From positions 78,872,889 through 78,936,888 of the forward strand of contig NC_021674.1 in the NCBI RefSeq assembly GCF_000247815.1: DNA of 64,000 nucleotides, written 5' to 3'. A model generated the notes under the pieces. The model was not told the origin of the DNA. It saw only the letters and a list, made by a program, of their open reading frames with translations, and searched no databases. This stretch comes from Ficedula albicollis. Taxonomy: Eukaryota; Chordata; Aves; Passeriformes; Muscicapidae. A program made the position numbers and the translations under genes. Shown in pieces: positions 24,926 through 38,471 of this stretch (position 1 is the stretch's first letter; every line of letters begins with the position of its first letter).

Positions 24926-25975
24926 ATTAGCTTGAAGATTAGAGGAGAGGATACAGCCACAAACGTGCACACACAAGCTTACAGAACAATGAACATACCC
25001 AGAGAAATTGCCCAGAGTAAATTTTTTGTGTGTCACGTAAACAAACAGATCATAAACATTCAGCGCCTGCTTGTTAGGTTTGTTTGTTAGGTTACCCTGT
25101 GTTGCCTAAGAGCTTAAGTTAAAACGCTTACCAGTGGTGTGCTTGATCTTCAGGGATCCACTGATAGAAGCAGGCTGAACCTCTTCACCCCTTCTTCCGT
25201 TTCTATATGTGTAAAATGGAGACTGCCTGCCTTCCCTGGGCTTAGAGGGGATTATTTACTCCTTACAGCCGGCTTTGGAGAGGAGAAGCACTAAGCAGGG
25301 TGCGGTGACGTATGACTGCTCTGATGGAGATGGGGACAGGAAGGCACCAGGGTGCTCCTGGGGAGGGAGGAGCATCAGCCGGTGAGGACAAGGTCAGGAG
25401 AGTCCCTGCGTGGGCACATGGGGGTGGAGGAAGGCCACTAGCGGCCACGGGGAGACTGGAGCTGCTCGGGGCTGGTAGCCCTGCTGGGGCACATGCAGCC
25501 TGCTCTTTAAAGCAAGCGGAGTGAGACAGGCAGAGGCAAAATACCCACAGTGTTTGGGTATTTACGAGCACAAACCTGTTGGATTTAATCAGCTTATGCA
25601 AAATGCATTGTACCTGGGACCTGCACGTGCTGGGCTTGCTGGGTGAACTCAGGTTCTGGCATGGGTGTGTGCAGGTCCCTGCACCTTCCCTGGGCTGAGG
25701 GTTGCTGCCTTCAGGCTCCATCACCCTGCCCCAGATCTCCCCCAGAAAGCATACCAGGAAGGGAAAGCCTCATCACTTGTTGTGATCCAGCACAAATTTG
25801 GTGTTTACCTGGAAAACCATGCTTGGGTTCTGCTTGACTAAGTCAGCACCTGGTTCATGACAAGTTAACCTTATGTAGCAGAATTAGGAGAGCAAAGGTT
25901 CACCTGGCTCTTCCCACCCAGCTGAGCATGTTTCTTTCCTTTTGAGCTCTGTGCCATTCCTGTTGTCTCTGTGCT

Positions 25976-26516
25976 CACAGAATCAATTGCGTTGGAAAAG
26001 ACCTCTGAGTCTGAGTCCAGCCTGTGACCAAGCACCACCAGGTCAGCACAGCCATGGTACTAAGTGACACGTCCAAATCTTTCCTTAAGTACCTTCAGGG
26101 ACGGTGGCTTCACCACCTCCCAATGGCCAGCCCATTCCAATATCTAATTACCCTTTCTGTGAAGAATTTCTTCATAATGTCTATCCCAGACCTCCCTTGG
26201 CACAGGCTAAGACTGTGTCCTCTCATCGTGTCGCTGGTTGCCTGGGGGAAGAGACTGACCCCTACCCAGGTGCAATCTCCTTTCTGCCTGTTGTAGAGAG
26301 TGATAAGGTCACCCCTCAGCCCCCTTTCCTCCAAGCTAAACAATTTGAGCTCTTTCAGCCATTGCTCATAGGACTTGCACTCCAGACTTCACCAGCTTTG
26401 TTGCCTCCTCTGGACTTGCTTCTGCTCCTCAATGTTTGTCTTGTGGGTGAGAGGCCCAGAAATGGATACAACACTCGAGGTGTGGCCTCTCCAGTGCCAA
26501 GCACAGGGGAATTCTG
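25976..26516 (-). mobile_element. CR1 LINE fragment, minus strand
   Basis: Reading right to left gives CR1 sequence. On the plus strand the landmarks are CACAGAATCAATTGCGTTGG at the element's 3' end, GGCCAGCCCATTCCAATATC, AAGAATTTCTTCATAATGTC, GATAAGGTCACCCCTCAGCC, CTCCTCTGGACTTGCTTCTG and GAGGTGTGGCCTCTCCAGTG. About 540 bp remain, 5'-truncated. It is better preserved than the other CR1 copies here. Frames crossing it on both strands are element relics. Confidence 0.95.
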
Positions 26517-29500
26517 TTGAGGGAATGCAGCCCCATGCCACTTGCTCTCCCTGTCAGTAGCTTCCCCAAATCTCCCTAAGGGTCCTGGGGGCTTTTACCC
26601 TCCTGCCGTGCCTGGTTCTCCTTCCTGCCCATTCCCTTCAGCATCCTTGGGGATTTAAATCCGTGTAGTTGGGCTGGATAATCCCCAACAGATAAAGCAG
26701 TGTCTGAAACTGGGGTGCAATGAGCTCCCACACTGTGCAGAACAAAGGGATGCTCGAGTGCATTGCTGCCTTCCAGAGGACTTCAGATCTGTATGTTAAA
26801 AGTCAGCTTGCTTCTCACATTAACTCAACTTTGTTTTTTGTTGTTGTTGTTGTTTTAGTGTTCCTCATCCCTCCCAAGTAGACAAAAAGCTGTAATACTA
26901 GAAGAAAATTTTATAAATCTGGGTAGAACACACTCCTCCTTGTACAAATTAATGGTAATAACTACTATGTAGGAATTGATTTTCTGCAGGTAACAACTTC
27001 ATGATCTTGATATGATAAAGTAATAGAATTCTGCGTTTTGTGTGTAACCCCTGCAGTATTTCAGAGCTGTGATAGAAACAGCCTTTATCATGCAAGAATA
27101 ACAATTGCATTCCAACATTTTTAGGTTTCAACATCAAACACAAAAGCAGCAAAACAAAAAATCTGAAATTCATTATCCATTTTCATCTGAGTTTGCCAGG
27201 CCCCACACTGTAACTGTAGTGGTACTTCAAAGACCGTGACAGTTCAGTTAAAAAAAAATTAAATAATATCATCCTCTTGAAATATTAGCATAGGAGAAAA
27301 ACAAAGGAAAAGCTGCTCTTGGCATCTGCATCTGCGATGGGTGGATAATTCCTTTGTCATTTTGAAGTTCAGCTTAAACTTGCGGTAGAAAACCTGGCAC
27401 TTCATTATCATTAGGCTTCTTGCTGTCTCTTTTTGAAGCGGTTGGCAGGCTCCTGACTTTCCCCATGTTGCATGAACAGGGTGCCTCCAGCTCTCAGAGG
27501 CCCTGGGAGAATGCACAAGGAGTTGCATAAGGGCAGAGAGGAGCTGTGAGGTGTGATTCTGTTATAAATGGGCTCGCTTGGCCTGGGGGCTTGTTGCAGC
27601 AAGAAGCAGGGCTTGGAGGGTAGGTGGTGTTCATTCCTGATAAAGAGAACGAGCACACTGATTCTGGACAAGCAGATAATGCCCTTAGAGCGCTTGCTGT
27701 GTCCTCCTCTGCATCAGCTGAAAGAAAGGGCAGAGCATGTAGACCACTGCTGGTTTGCCTGGCTACACACAAGTCTGGTACTCATTGAAGTAAAAGCTGG
27801 TTTCTAGAGCCTATGTAAAATCCACTCATATGTCTGAGTCCCTCTTCTGTGCCTTGGACAAACTAAACATGAGGACACGGAGTTAGGTCTGAACTCTGGC
27901 TAAGCATTTGTGTGCTTAAACTTGCTGGCAGCCTGAGAGGATGGTGCTGGTCTGTGGAGGGAGGGAAGCTGCATTGTGATGGCCTGTTTTGAGGGAAACC
28001 ATGGAGGTGCCAGAAGAGACACCAGCGTTGCTAACTACTTGGGTCAAGACAGACCTAGAGGTGAAGCTGGCTTCCCAGGGCAGCAAGAGTGGGCATGGAT
28101 CAGGTGCTGTGATTCTCCTGGTTGCACAGGTTGTGGTTCTCCTGGTTTTACCCAGAGCTGATTCTTGAGAGGAATAGAAATTACCAAAGCCATAAGTACC
28201 CCCTGGGCTGGCAGCAAGCAGATGCTAGTTGTTGATGCTTGAGTAGGGCTGTAGGGCTGTTTCCCCCTCTTCTGATGGGATCCTCCCTACTCACATTATC
28301 AGCTCTGCAGTTCTGCAGCCAGCTCTTCTCTGTGTGGCATTACAAGTCTCCTCTCTTTTTATGGGCACGTTTGAAATATCTTGTTGCTTATTATGCAAAG
28401 TATCTGCTTTTCATCACTACATCTTTTTGTGTGAATGCTGTGTTGAGTCTTCAGTATGTATTTAATATTTCTTGAATGTTACATGTTAATTGCTTCCAAT
28501 TTTCTATTGCTTCATCTTTTGGCCACTTCAGCGTAAATTATTGTTATAGCTGGCCTTTTGTGAAATGTGTGGTGCCTGTTCCTATTTTTCTTGTCAGTTT
28601 CATTTAAATACTTGGCATTTTAAGTAAACCTTCTTGCCTTATGTATTTTGTTTAGAACAACAGATTCCCACTGAATCAAATATGGGAATTTATTTACTTA
28701 ATAGAGAGAGGGAGACTGTGTTGCATTACTGGCTGTAAAACAGACTGTTGTAGCCTGCAGCATTAAATTGAGAATGGTGTTGTTTTTGAAAATAGAAGCT
28801 TGTGTGTGGATTCTTTTTTATATATAGATCAAGTTTTAAAAAAATTTTATTACTGCTCCTCATGCAGAATTTCACCACGGCAAATGACATGTGCTATTCC
28901 CCTGTATCTTAGCCTTTGCATAGGGAGAAGGGTACATAATCTTCTTCATACTGTGCTCATGTTGTATGAAAAGGTGCTCCTTCAAAAGGCTAACGAGGGG
29001 AACTGGACCTCAGCAGGAAAAATGCATCAAGGTAATGGGTCCTTGACTCTGAAATTCACGTGGCTCTTTCATTGGTGGAAGGGGGAGCTGCTGGAGTCCT
29101 TCTGAAACACTGCTGAGTGTCCTCATCCTGAAGACAGCTCTTGGAGGGTGTAGGGGAAGGAGGATGGTGCGAAGTTCAGAAGTTGTAGGGGACTGAGAAG
29201 GGAGTGACTGGTGAAGAAAGCTGCATAGTTGGTGATGAGTTTTATCTTAGCCCTCTTGCAAAAGCTTGAATTCCCCCTGGATCTGTTGGTGACAGAGTGA
29301 CAACTCTCCTGGGTGTGTCCTTTCCCTCTGGCTAGTGAAGGATGGGAAACTTTTTCCTAGCATGTGTGGGAGCTAGACCAGATGAGACAAAGGGTGACAG
29401 GATACCCCCTGCTGCGATGTTGGGGTATTTTGTTCAATAAGGACAACTGTGCTATGACTGAGAGGTGATGCTTCCCCACAGTCTCAGACCACTTCTTTCC

Positions 29501-31699
29501 TGGCTGGCTGTGCAACTCCAGGTCCTGCTGTTTACTCCATACAGAAAGTATTTGGCATGAAGGGGAAGTGGACATAAAGGCTTGTGTGAGGAAATGCGAG
29601 ATCTCCCAAAGATAGCACAGAATTGTTTCTTAATGGGGTTGTAGTACAGTATGTCATAATAGACCTTCAGAAAAGTATGAAAAGTATTTGCCTCAGTGTC
29701 TGAATGCCCTCTCCAGAGCAGGGAGTGGTCTCCTGCCTGTGCACACTGCTCTGGGATGGAGCATCGGGCTCCACTGTGGCGAGCAGTCCCTCTACATCCT
29801 GCACCTCATCCCTTTCACTCTTGAAATGTTGTATTTAATAACAAGGCCACTGACAGGCTGGGATTCAACATTGTCTTTTATAAATTAGTGTTTTGAAAGG
29901 AAACCAGTGGACTTTACTGGATGCCCATGAGTTGGTCCAGGTGCTTGTTTCTAATGCAGACAGTAGCTCATTCATGGGCATAACCCAAAGAGGATGCAGT
30001 TGATTGTACCTTTTTCTTGTAACTGAAAAAAGTATTTTTGTAAGTTATTTTAAAATGGCATTAAGTTAAAAATAAAATCAAGCAGGTGCTGTGCTAAAAC
30101 ATGTAGTGCATTTACAGTTTCACGGCGTATCTCTGTTTTCTTCCTCTATGTTACTGTTCCCCACAAAAGCAAGTGAATTCAAGACACCAAGCGAATGACT
30201 GACCATAATAACCTTTAAGGTGCTGGATTATTCCTCAGGTTTATGCTGCTTTGGGATGCCTGTAGGTTGCATGCTAACTGTGAAAGAGTTTATCTTAATA
30301 GCTGCAAAACAAAGAAGTGCAGGACCAAAAACTGGGTTACCATTGAGATGTTATAATTCAGAAATGAAAAATAAATATCCTAAAAATGCCTTCCATTTGT
30401 TCATAAAATAAATGAAAACAGCATTAAATAAGTATCCAGTTATTTTTAGAAATTTCTAGAAAGCTTAGAATGCAAGGACACAAGTGTGACAGCTACCAGC
30501 CCACTACAAGACCACATGGAAACATTTAATTTAACCTTTAAAGAGACAGTTTTCTTTTAAGATTGTAGGATATGATTTTAAAACCAACTTCAGCTTGTTT
30601 TTGAAATCAGTTATTTTCATCCAGTAACCTCTGCTCTGTCTGCCCTGCCTGCACTGAGGCCGGGAGAAGGTGAGGGGGTTACTGAAGCTGTGGGTATGTG
30701 CCCTGTGCTGCCGTGGCACTATGCACCAGATGGTCCCACCCTGCAGCTCACTTGCTGCTTATTCCCTTCAGTTTCCCAAGCCTTACTAATTTTTTTTCTT
30801 CTATAAATCATGAGTTTCCTTTCCTAGCAATTAATCATTTTGCTTATTTTTTGGTTCTATATTTAATCCTTCCCATTCATCAACTCTCTCACGCGTTAAT
30901 CTTCCACCATTGGAAGAGATGCATGCATTTCTGTGCCAGTTCAGATCCCTGTCCGTATACCCCAGTTTCCTCTCTTTGTTTGGGTGACCAGAAACAAGAT
31001 GCTCCAGAGGAAGGAGCAGTACTCCTGCCCCACCTCGAATGGCAAATACAACATCCTGACAGCCTGTGGTATCTTCACCCCTTAGTTATTGGGTCAAGAC
31101 TGGAGAGACATGACATGTTTGTGTTCTTTTCCAGTGTCTTGCTGAGGTGGGAAACTCGTGTCCATTCTATTTTTTAATCCAGATGGACTCTTAGCCTGCC
31201 TGGTATTAAGGGAAATTAATTATTTTGGGGTAAATTGCATGTTATTTAGAGTATTTTTTTACACGTAGTGAGTTTTTATTAGAGTGAAACTTGTTTTCTT
31301 CTTGAGTTACAAGAAATGCAATCTCCTCTTTTATCATCCCAGTGTATTTTCTAAAACTGGTTATTTTAAGCAGATCAAATGGAGCGTGTTACCCAGAACC
31401 AGAGCACACCTTTCTTCCTCTCAGCAGCTCTAGAGCAAAGGTTTTGCTGTCACCCCTTGGTTTTGGGTCACCCATTGCCGGAGTGCCCCAGTTCAGAGCC
31501 CAGGTATGGGCTGGGCAGGCACTGATCCTGTGCTGTCCTGCCACCACAGGAGGGCAACCCAAGCCATCCCTGGTGGCACCACAAACTGCTGGAGAGCTGT
31601 TTGTCAATTGACTTAAAGGCCACCACTGTCTGGATGCATTTGTCGTTTGGTTTTTTGGGTTTTTGACAAAACAAGGTAGAGATATCAGCTCTGTAGGTA
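26517..31699. other. Non-coding stretch, no recognisable gene
   Basis: Short frames only. Contains a small TTG/TTTTG microsatellite near 26832-26858 and a 24-bp-period imperfect duplication at 28108-28155 (TTCTCCTGGTT in both copies). A strong isolated donor-like TAG|GTAAGTAG at 31696/31697 abuts the next CR1 and has no credible matching acceptor. Confidence 0.55.
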
Positions 31700-31963
31700 A
31701 GTAGGACAAGGGGTAATGGCTTTAAACTGAAAGAGGATGGGTTTAGATAAGATATTGGGAAGAAATTCTTCACTGTGAGTTTGGTGAAGCACTGGAACAG
31801 GTTGTCCAGACAAGCTGTGGATGCCCCATCCCTGGGAGTGTTCAAGGGCAGGTTAGATAGAGCTTTGTGCAGCCTGGTGTAGTGAAAAGTGTCCATGGCA
31901 GAGGACTTGGAACTAGGTGATCTATAAGGTCTCTTCCAACCCAAACCATTCTATGATCTATGA
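31700..31963 (+). mobile_element. CR1 LINE, 3' fragment
   Basis: Landmarks are GGACAAGGGGTAATGGCTTT, AAACTGAAAGAGGATGGGTT, GAAGCACTGGAACAGGTTGT, GATGCCCCATCCCTGGGAGT, and the 3' end TCTTCCAACCCAAACCATTC plus the tail TTCTATGATCTATG. About 260 bp remain of the 3' part of the element, non-coding. Confidence 0.95.
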
Positions 31964-34900
31964 ATGAGAACTCTTTTGTTCCACAGTGCACCTGCAGCAC
32001 ATATGTAGACTGCTTTATTTTACTTGTATCTATGAATTCTAGAGAAAACTTTGTAAAAGTCACATCCTGTCTCTTAAGCCATTCTCCCAACCAGCCTTGG
32101 GCTTAAAAACACTTCATGGGAAGGATGAAGGGGTGTGCTGAGGTTTTGATACCTGCAGCGTCAGTTGGAAAGACTTGAGGCTCTTGTGCCAGTGCAGTAG
32201 GAACAAACCTGGCCAGTAGAGCCTACAGGAGGGGTTTATAGCTCTGGATTTGAATGCGTGCATGCAATGCATTATTTTTGGCAACATGTGCTGCAAGAGG
32301 CATCTCTTATCATTCCACGACTTACTACTCAGACATATGAATAACTTCCCACTTCTCCACTGCTGGTTGATAGTGGTGCCCTTTGTGGACTTGTGTGAAC
32401 TCCTTTAGAGTACATAGTGTTGCTTTACCTTCAGTGTGTGTACATAACTGATCAGATAAAATAAATTCATAGCACCTCACCGCAGCTGTCAGTTAAAGGA
32501 AGTTGTGCATTTTCCCCTTGAATTTTGGGATAATTTTTCTCCAGCCTTTTCTTCTTTGAAAGTCCTAGTAACATGCTACTTTTTAGATCTCTTTCTTTGC
32601 AGATGAAAAATCACTTTCTGATTTTTTGTGTTCAGAATTATGCAAAGGAGTTGCTGAACATAAACATGCAACTGTAAATGCCATAGAAAAGTACTCTACA
32701 AAGATTCCACCGTTAACCACACCAAAGAAAACAAAAATGCATGGTTATTCAAATCGATGTCACATGCAGGAAGTGACATTTAAATTCTTACTCATTTAAA
32801 ATTAAGCCATCTTACCATTTTCCTCTTCTGAAGTGTTGAAGATTTTCCATTAGTGAAAGAGTTGTCTTGCAGGCCTTCAAGAATAAGTTTTTCCATTAGT
32901 TTTTTAGACGCTTGAGCTGTAGGGCTTTTTAAAAATGATAGCATGCATGTGAGTGTGAGAACTGTGTACATTTAATTGGCTATTTGAGAAGCTGTGCTAG
33001 AAGACTGACCTCAGAAGCATTAGGAAATGGCAGTTCCACTGCTTATCTTTAGAATTCATAAAAAGTATTGTTTAATTCTTGGAATAAGAGGGTGTTTCAG
33101 TCTTGCTCAGTTTTTGTCTTTGTTCTGGTTTGCTTTGCTTTTTTTGGTGTTTTTCCTTGTCCACTTTAGTGGTGGAATATAGTAATGTAACAGCTGTGTG
33201 GTTTATGGCTTTTACTCCAAAATTTATAAGCTTTTCATTGTGTTGAGCCTTCTGTAAACAGATTTTCTTGAATCCAAACAAAAAGCGAGGGCTGTGACGT
33301 GGAGCCAGTTTTGGCTGTGAAATCATCAGGGTCGAAATCCCTTGCATACCTCCAGTCCCAGGAGCAGTGGGCTTGCCCAAGTGCTGACCTTCCCCACTGC
33401 TCCCAGCTGTGCTCCTGCCTGGATGGCATCTTGAGCTGCTGGTCCCCTCCATCACTGAAGTTGTCTAGATAAGCATGTTCTCCTTACTTTTTGAAGGAGT
33501 GCTGCTGGAGGAAGCGTCTGTCCTTCCTCTTTGTTGGAATTGCCGCTCCTGTTGCTCGCTGGTTGCGCTGTGGCTTGAATGCAGCTGTTGATGCTCCTCT
33601 GAAGCATGAAAGGACAATGCATTTGTTTCGTTTCTCGGGTATCTGCCAGAAGTATTTGATACTGTTGAAGTATCGAGATGTTATCTCGGTCACTTTCGTT
33701 CTTGAGCATTTCTCCGTTGCAAAGATTGAAAACAAAACCACCAAATTTGAAGTATGAACTGTCTTTCAAATGAAGTATAACATTTAATGTACTTTTAGCT
33801 GGTAAAATCATCACGAGTGCTAACTGGTGAAATTTTGATAGTTACTGTTGAATCTTGTTTATTAGACTGTATGTTCCTTTTATTTACCAGTTATCCGCAA
33901 CATTGAGGAAAAACATGTCTTCATTTCCTGTATATTATTTTGTCAGCCAGAAGTGTTTCCTACTGGAAGATGTTAAAATAAGTCTAACAAGGAAAAAAAA
34001 TTTAAAAGATATTGTGTTAAGAAAAAGGGGAAAAAAAAAAGCTAAAATCCTGTTAAATAATTAAGATGCTTTGGGCTCTATCAGGATTGACAGTGTTCTT
34101 GCCATAATATACATATGCAAAAACTGTAAGAAGTTTAATATTTTATAGCAGGGATAACTCAAAACCCTAAATCTACTGGCTTGTTTCTATGGTAACAAAT
34201 ATTGAAATATGTCTAGCCAACACTGTAGGTTCCCCCTATTTAATTTCTGTCTATGGGTTCTAGGAATTCATTAAGGCTGTAGAATCCTTTTAAAATTGGT
34301 ACATTTTATTGTAAAATTCCCTAAGATTAATGTTGAACACAACTCTAAATTTTAACATAAACATTTCTTTGAAAGAGATTTTTTACCAAGTGAGGGATTA
34401 AAGTTTTATTCTAAGATTATATGTACATTGATCTGGTATTTTTGTTCTTTGTTGGCAAGTTGAATTTTTTTTTTTCCTGTGCATAACTACTAAAAAAATG
34501 GAGTTGCAGTCTGTAGATTCTGATGAAAATATTGAAGGCTGCGTAACTGGAACAGTCTGGCTAGAAGACAACAGTGGTATGAAGTCAGCACCTGCAGGCT
34601 TTAGTTTAGTGGTCAGAACTTTGTGGCCAGAGCTACTTTTAAGGGATCCTGTCCTACTCTTAAGATTAAAATGATGATTTACAGGCAGCTTCAGTATTTT
34701 TTTCTATTAGTTGCACTTAACTTCTTGTGTATTACAGAGCAGTTTCTAAGTGTCTGATTTAAGCCGTTTTGTGTTTGACATCTTCTGGTTGTTTTTCTTT
34801 TGAGGGCAGCCCAGCAGTGTTGGGAAGTGTTGGCTGTGAGATTCCATTTCCCCAGTGGTAACTGAAACCACAAGCACCTAGTCCCAGCTGCAAGAGGAAA

Positions 34901-37900
34901 ATTTTGAAACTTTGAAGTGAACATCAGGTTGATGCAATATTTTGCATCTGGTTGACTAGCTAGAGTTAGATGCAGCTGGAGGCATAAAGACTTCCTCCCT
35001 CAGCCTGCAGGGACTCTGGTTTCTGCTGGCATGTAGTAAAGATAATGAGGCAGCAGAAAGAAAATTTCAGAAACTGAGATTTGCACTTAACAGCTGTGTT
35101 TCAGGAGCCCGTGGTTATGGACTAAATGCATGTTTTCTCATAGGGTTAATAGCATACAACCTTTTTTTCCCTCAAAGAGACTTATAGCAGGGGTCTTGGA
35201 AATCAGACCCAGCTACCTTAACTGATGTCTGGTAGGGCAAGGAGGTGCAGCTTGCAATGACTGAAGTACTCAATAAAAGCAGAAGATGGTGTTCAGAAAA
35301 AGTGTGATTCATTCATTCTTATCCATCTGGAGCAATAAGGAAGAAGGTGGGCTATTTATTGGGCAAAGGATTATCTCCACAGTCCTGTGTGAAAAAGTGA
35401 TTTCAGTGTGAGCCTGAGGCAGTGATTTCCTTCTAGTGCTGGAAGAGCTGACAGTTCTACTTACACCTCAGGCAAGGCCAGGCTGAAAGAAGGGGCCAGT
35501 GTATGTGCACAGGGGAACATGAAAAGAAAACAGATATTGTTGGTATTCAACTGTATTGTGAGAGAAATATCCTGTCACCTCGCAAGCCCTAGGTAAATGT
35601 CCAAAACCTCTCTTTATTTCCATAAACAATATGTAGAAGAAGGATTCGGGTGGTGTTCGTTGAAGAAGTTGCTCTGGGTTGGATATGGGAGGCTTGAGAG
35701 ATGTTCCTGTGGGATCACTCCGGGCGCACTGTTGGCAGGCACAGGGCCACCACCAGAGCCTTCCACTGCTGGGACCAAAGCGCCATTGCAGCAGGCAGCT
35801 CCAGTGACCTGACCAGTGCCCTGCATGCCTCCCCACACACACCACGCTCACACCGTCCAGTGAGGTTTCCTTACCAGCACCAGGTTTCCCAGACATCTGG
35901 ATCTTTAAAGCAGTTTTATCATGGTGCGGTAACACAGAAACAAAGGAAACCCTGGGCTTTCCTACACTTCCAGCCTGTGTGTGAGATAGTCCAGGGTCTT
36001 CCTGCTGATCCAGTGGCTCCTGCTGTGGCTCCTAGTGTCCAGTCACCTGGCTGGCACCACTGGTGCTGTGCCCTCTGTTGTGCAAGGGGTCCATGGCACC
36101 AGTTGGTGGCCCCTTGCCTGGTGTTCCTGCTAGCCAGGGCACAACCTGCAGCTTGCAGACTGAGCTACCTGCACTGAATTTGTTCCTTAACAATCCCAGC
36201 TGTCATCTTGCTTCTCCTTGGTGTGTATTTATCTGACTCTGAGATATGCCTTTTTTCGTCGCACATGTCCTGTGGTATTTTTTGTACTAGCATGGGCTGT
36301 GCAAATAGGAGCTGCACAGTCACCAACAAAAAATGTTGCCAATCTCCTTTTGTAATCAGTGAGTTGTATCACTGTCAAATGCTCTCGAGAGTGTGTGCTT
36401 TTGTGGTACCTGAAGTCCCTGGGGTTCCTCATGCTGGGAAGCATTATGGCTGTTGTGGGAGCTTTGCCTTCATGCACCCCTACACCATGCACTCAAGAAA
36501 CACTGATGTCCACTCTCGCCAGTATTCTGAACTCTCCAGGCTTTATCCCAAGTCCGTGGAAAGACTGCAATGGGCTTCACTCAAGGGGCCAATTTAAATG
36601 ATAGATGTGTATTCCTGTTACTCTGAAATGATGCTTTTCTGCAGGGCTGATTTTTTTTCTTCTTCCTCTTTGCTCTTTGTTTCAATGATGAAATTTCCCT
36701 TTTATTGAAATAAAAAAGAAAACAACCTCCAATCTTGTAACAACAAGGTGAAACTTGTACTTTCAGGATGTGAAGTCTTCATATGTATTAGAGTACCCAG
36801 TGCAGTATGGATTGTGGCTGAGGTGAAAGCCTTTTTTATTTGCTTTTTTTGATATCCAATCACAAATTCAAAAGAAAATGAAAGAAACTGACTTAAGACT
36901 TGCTAGAAACAAATAAAAAAAAAAATTGCCCTTTCATTTCTTGGCTTAAGTGTGGTGTTTGTCAAAACCATGGATATGGTCCAGCCCCAACTTTTTTTCA
37001 TATGTAACAAAATAATGGAGTTTTGAGGCTTTTTCACATCACAGTGATGGACTTGTCAAATTTGTTTTCAGGAAAAGAGAATAGGGTTATACATGTGCAT
37101 GGAGGCTGTGAATACTCCCATTCCATTAGGTTTGTAGTCTTCCAGAGGCAGAACAAGCCTGCTCACTGTAGGCCAGTTGGTAGCTGTCAGGAAGCTTTCA
37201 TGACACCAGCTCTTCCACCTTACTTCAAAACATCTGGTATATATCAGGGTTCTACTAACCCTTTCTGACTCTTGGAGCTGTGAAATGAAAAACCAACTTG
37301 TATTATTCTGTGATCAACTTTCACGTTTTCATATGGTCTCTGTGCAGACACATCAAAATATGCTTTGACTTGCTCCTACAGTCTGAAGAATACTGTACTG
37401 ATGAACTGTGTTGTAAAATCCTGCTGAGAGTGAGCATGAGTTGAAGAGGGGAATTCCATTTGTGGTAAAATGCCAGTGGTTGTATGGACTGCTCAGCACA
37501 AGGCAGAGGCAGAGTTCAGCCAACAATTTCCACTATTAACCTTCATGGTGTTCATGCAGAACAGGTAGTCAGTGTTCTTTTGCAGACCTAATGCTAGTAT
37601 TTCCTCTAACATAAGCATGCCTAGGAAGATGCACACCAGATGATTAAAAACATAATAAGCAGCGTGAGTACATGCAGAGAATACCTGCTTTGTTACGGGA
37701 GCATATGTTTCCTGCAGGAGTTACAGCTCCTTGTGAGAGGAGAAACAAGGATTTGTAGAACTGCATGCCTTTTAAATGTCTCTCAGTGCTTAGTACTTTC
37801 CTGAAAGTGTGGGTAGTTGGATTTTTCCTGATAGGTTATTTGGAGGCCTACAGTTTGGAACAGAAGGTGCATGGTAAAACTCCATAAGGATTTTATGTGA

Positions 37901-38356
37901 TATTCACAACAATAATTTTAACAAGAGTGTCTCCCTGCCCCATTTCCCAGCTGATTAAAAATTCTGTTTCTTATTTTTGCGTGCTCTGGAGGCGAAATTT
38001 TAAGAGGTCAGGGGTGACTCTGTTGCAGCTTCTTTTCTGTCCTCAATTCCCTAGCCTTATGGTGAAGTGTTTTTCACTGTAGTTGGTTCTGCCGTAGTGG
38101 TTAAAGACAGAAAATGTTTAGCTTAACCCTGAGGCAGCTCAGACTTAGTGCTGGATTAATTAAAAAGTAGTTCTGTGCCTTCTGTAGCAGCAGTGTTTGG
38201 GAGGGGAATGGAGGAAGGAGTGCTGTGCATTGGGCACAGGGGGCTCATCATGCCAGCCACGATCCTGCTGTCTGCCGGAGATCCTGGCACTTAAGGGCAG
38301 TGTGTATTTTCTCCCAGGTCTGCCACAGCTCCTGGAGCTGAATCTTGCTTGCAGTG
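31964..38356. other. Non-coding stretch, no recognisable gene
   Basis: Mostly AT-rich. Positions 35690-36170 are more GC-rich, with frames on both strands (155-158 codons), but I see no domain. An acceptor-like site with a 64-codon open frame at 32603-32799 is listed separately. Confidence 0.55.
32603..32799 (+). other. Possible terminal exon or chance open frame behind a good acceptor
   Basis: The acceptor ATCTCTTTCTTTGCAG ends at 32602. In the frame whose first complete codon is at 32605, the sequence stays open for 64 codons before TAA at 32797-32799. The translation looks protein-like (for example SLSDFLCSELCKGV, then a basic TPKKTKMHGYS segment). No strong donor lies inside. It could be a 3'-terminal coding exon, but there is no recognised homology and the surrounding DNA is AT-rich. 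Chance is the leading alternative. Confidence 0.15.
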
Positions 38357-38471
38357 GTCTGTGTGTAAGGAAGCTGTTCCACTATCCCAGTGGTTGTTTT
38401 TTTGTTTTTTTTTGTCTGTGTGTAAGGAAGCTGTTCCACTATCCCTGTGGTTGTTTTTTTGTTTTTTTTTT
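38357..38471. repeat. Two-copy tandem duplication, 57-bp unit
   Basis: The unit GTCTGTGTGTAAGGAAGCTG... ends in a TTTTTTTGTTTTTTTTT tract. Copies start at 38357 and 38414. They are nearly identical (CCCAGTGG versus CCCTGTGG). The T-rich tail gives a simple slippage or template-switch explanation. Confidence 0.94.

Noticed and set aside
38160..38300. Searched for tRNA, snoRNA or microRNA genes here and across the window
   Set aside because: No tRNA boxes, paired C/D boxes or long stable hairpin could be identified by eye.
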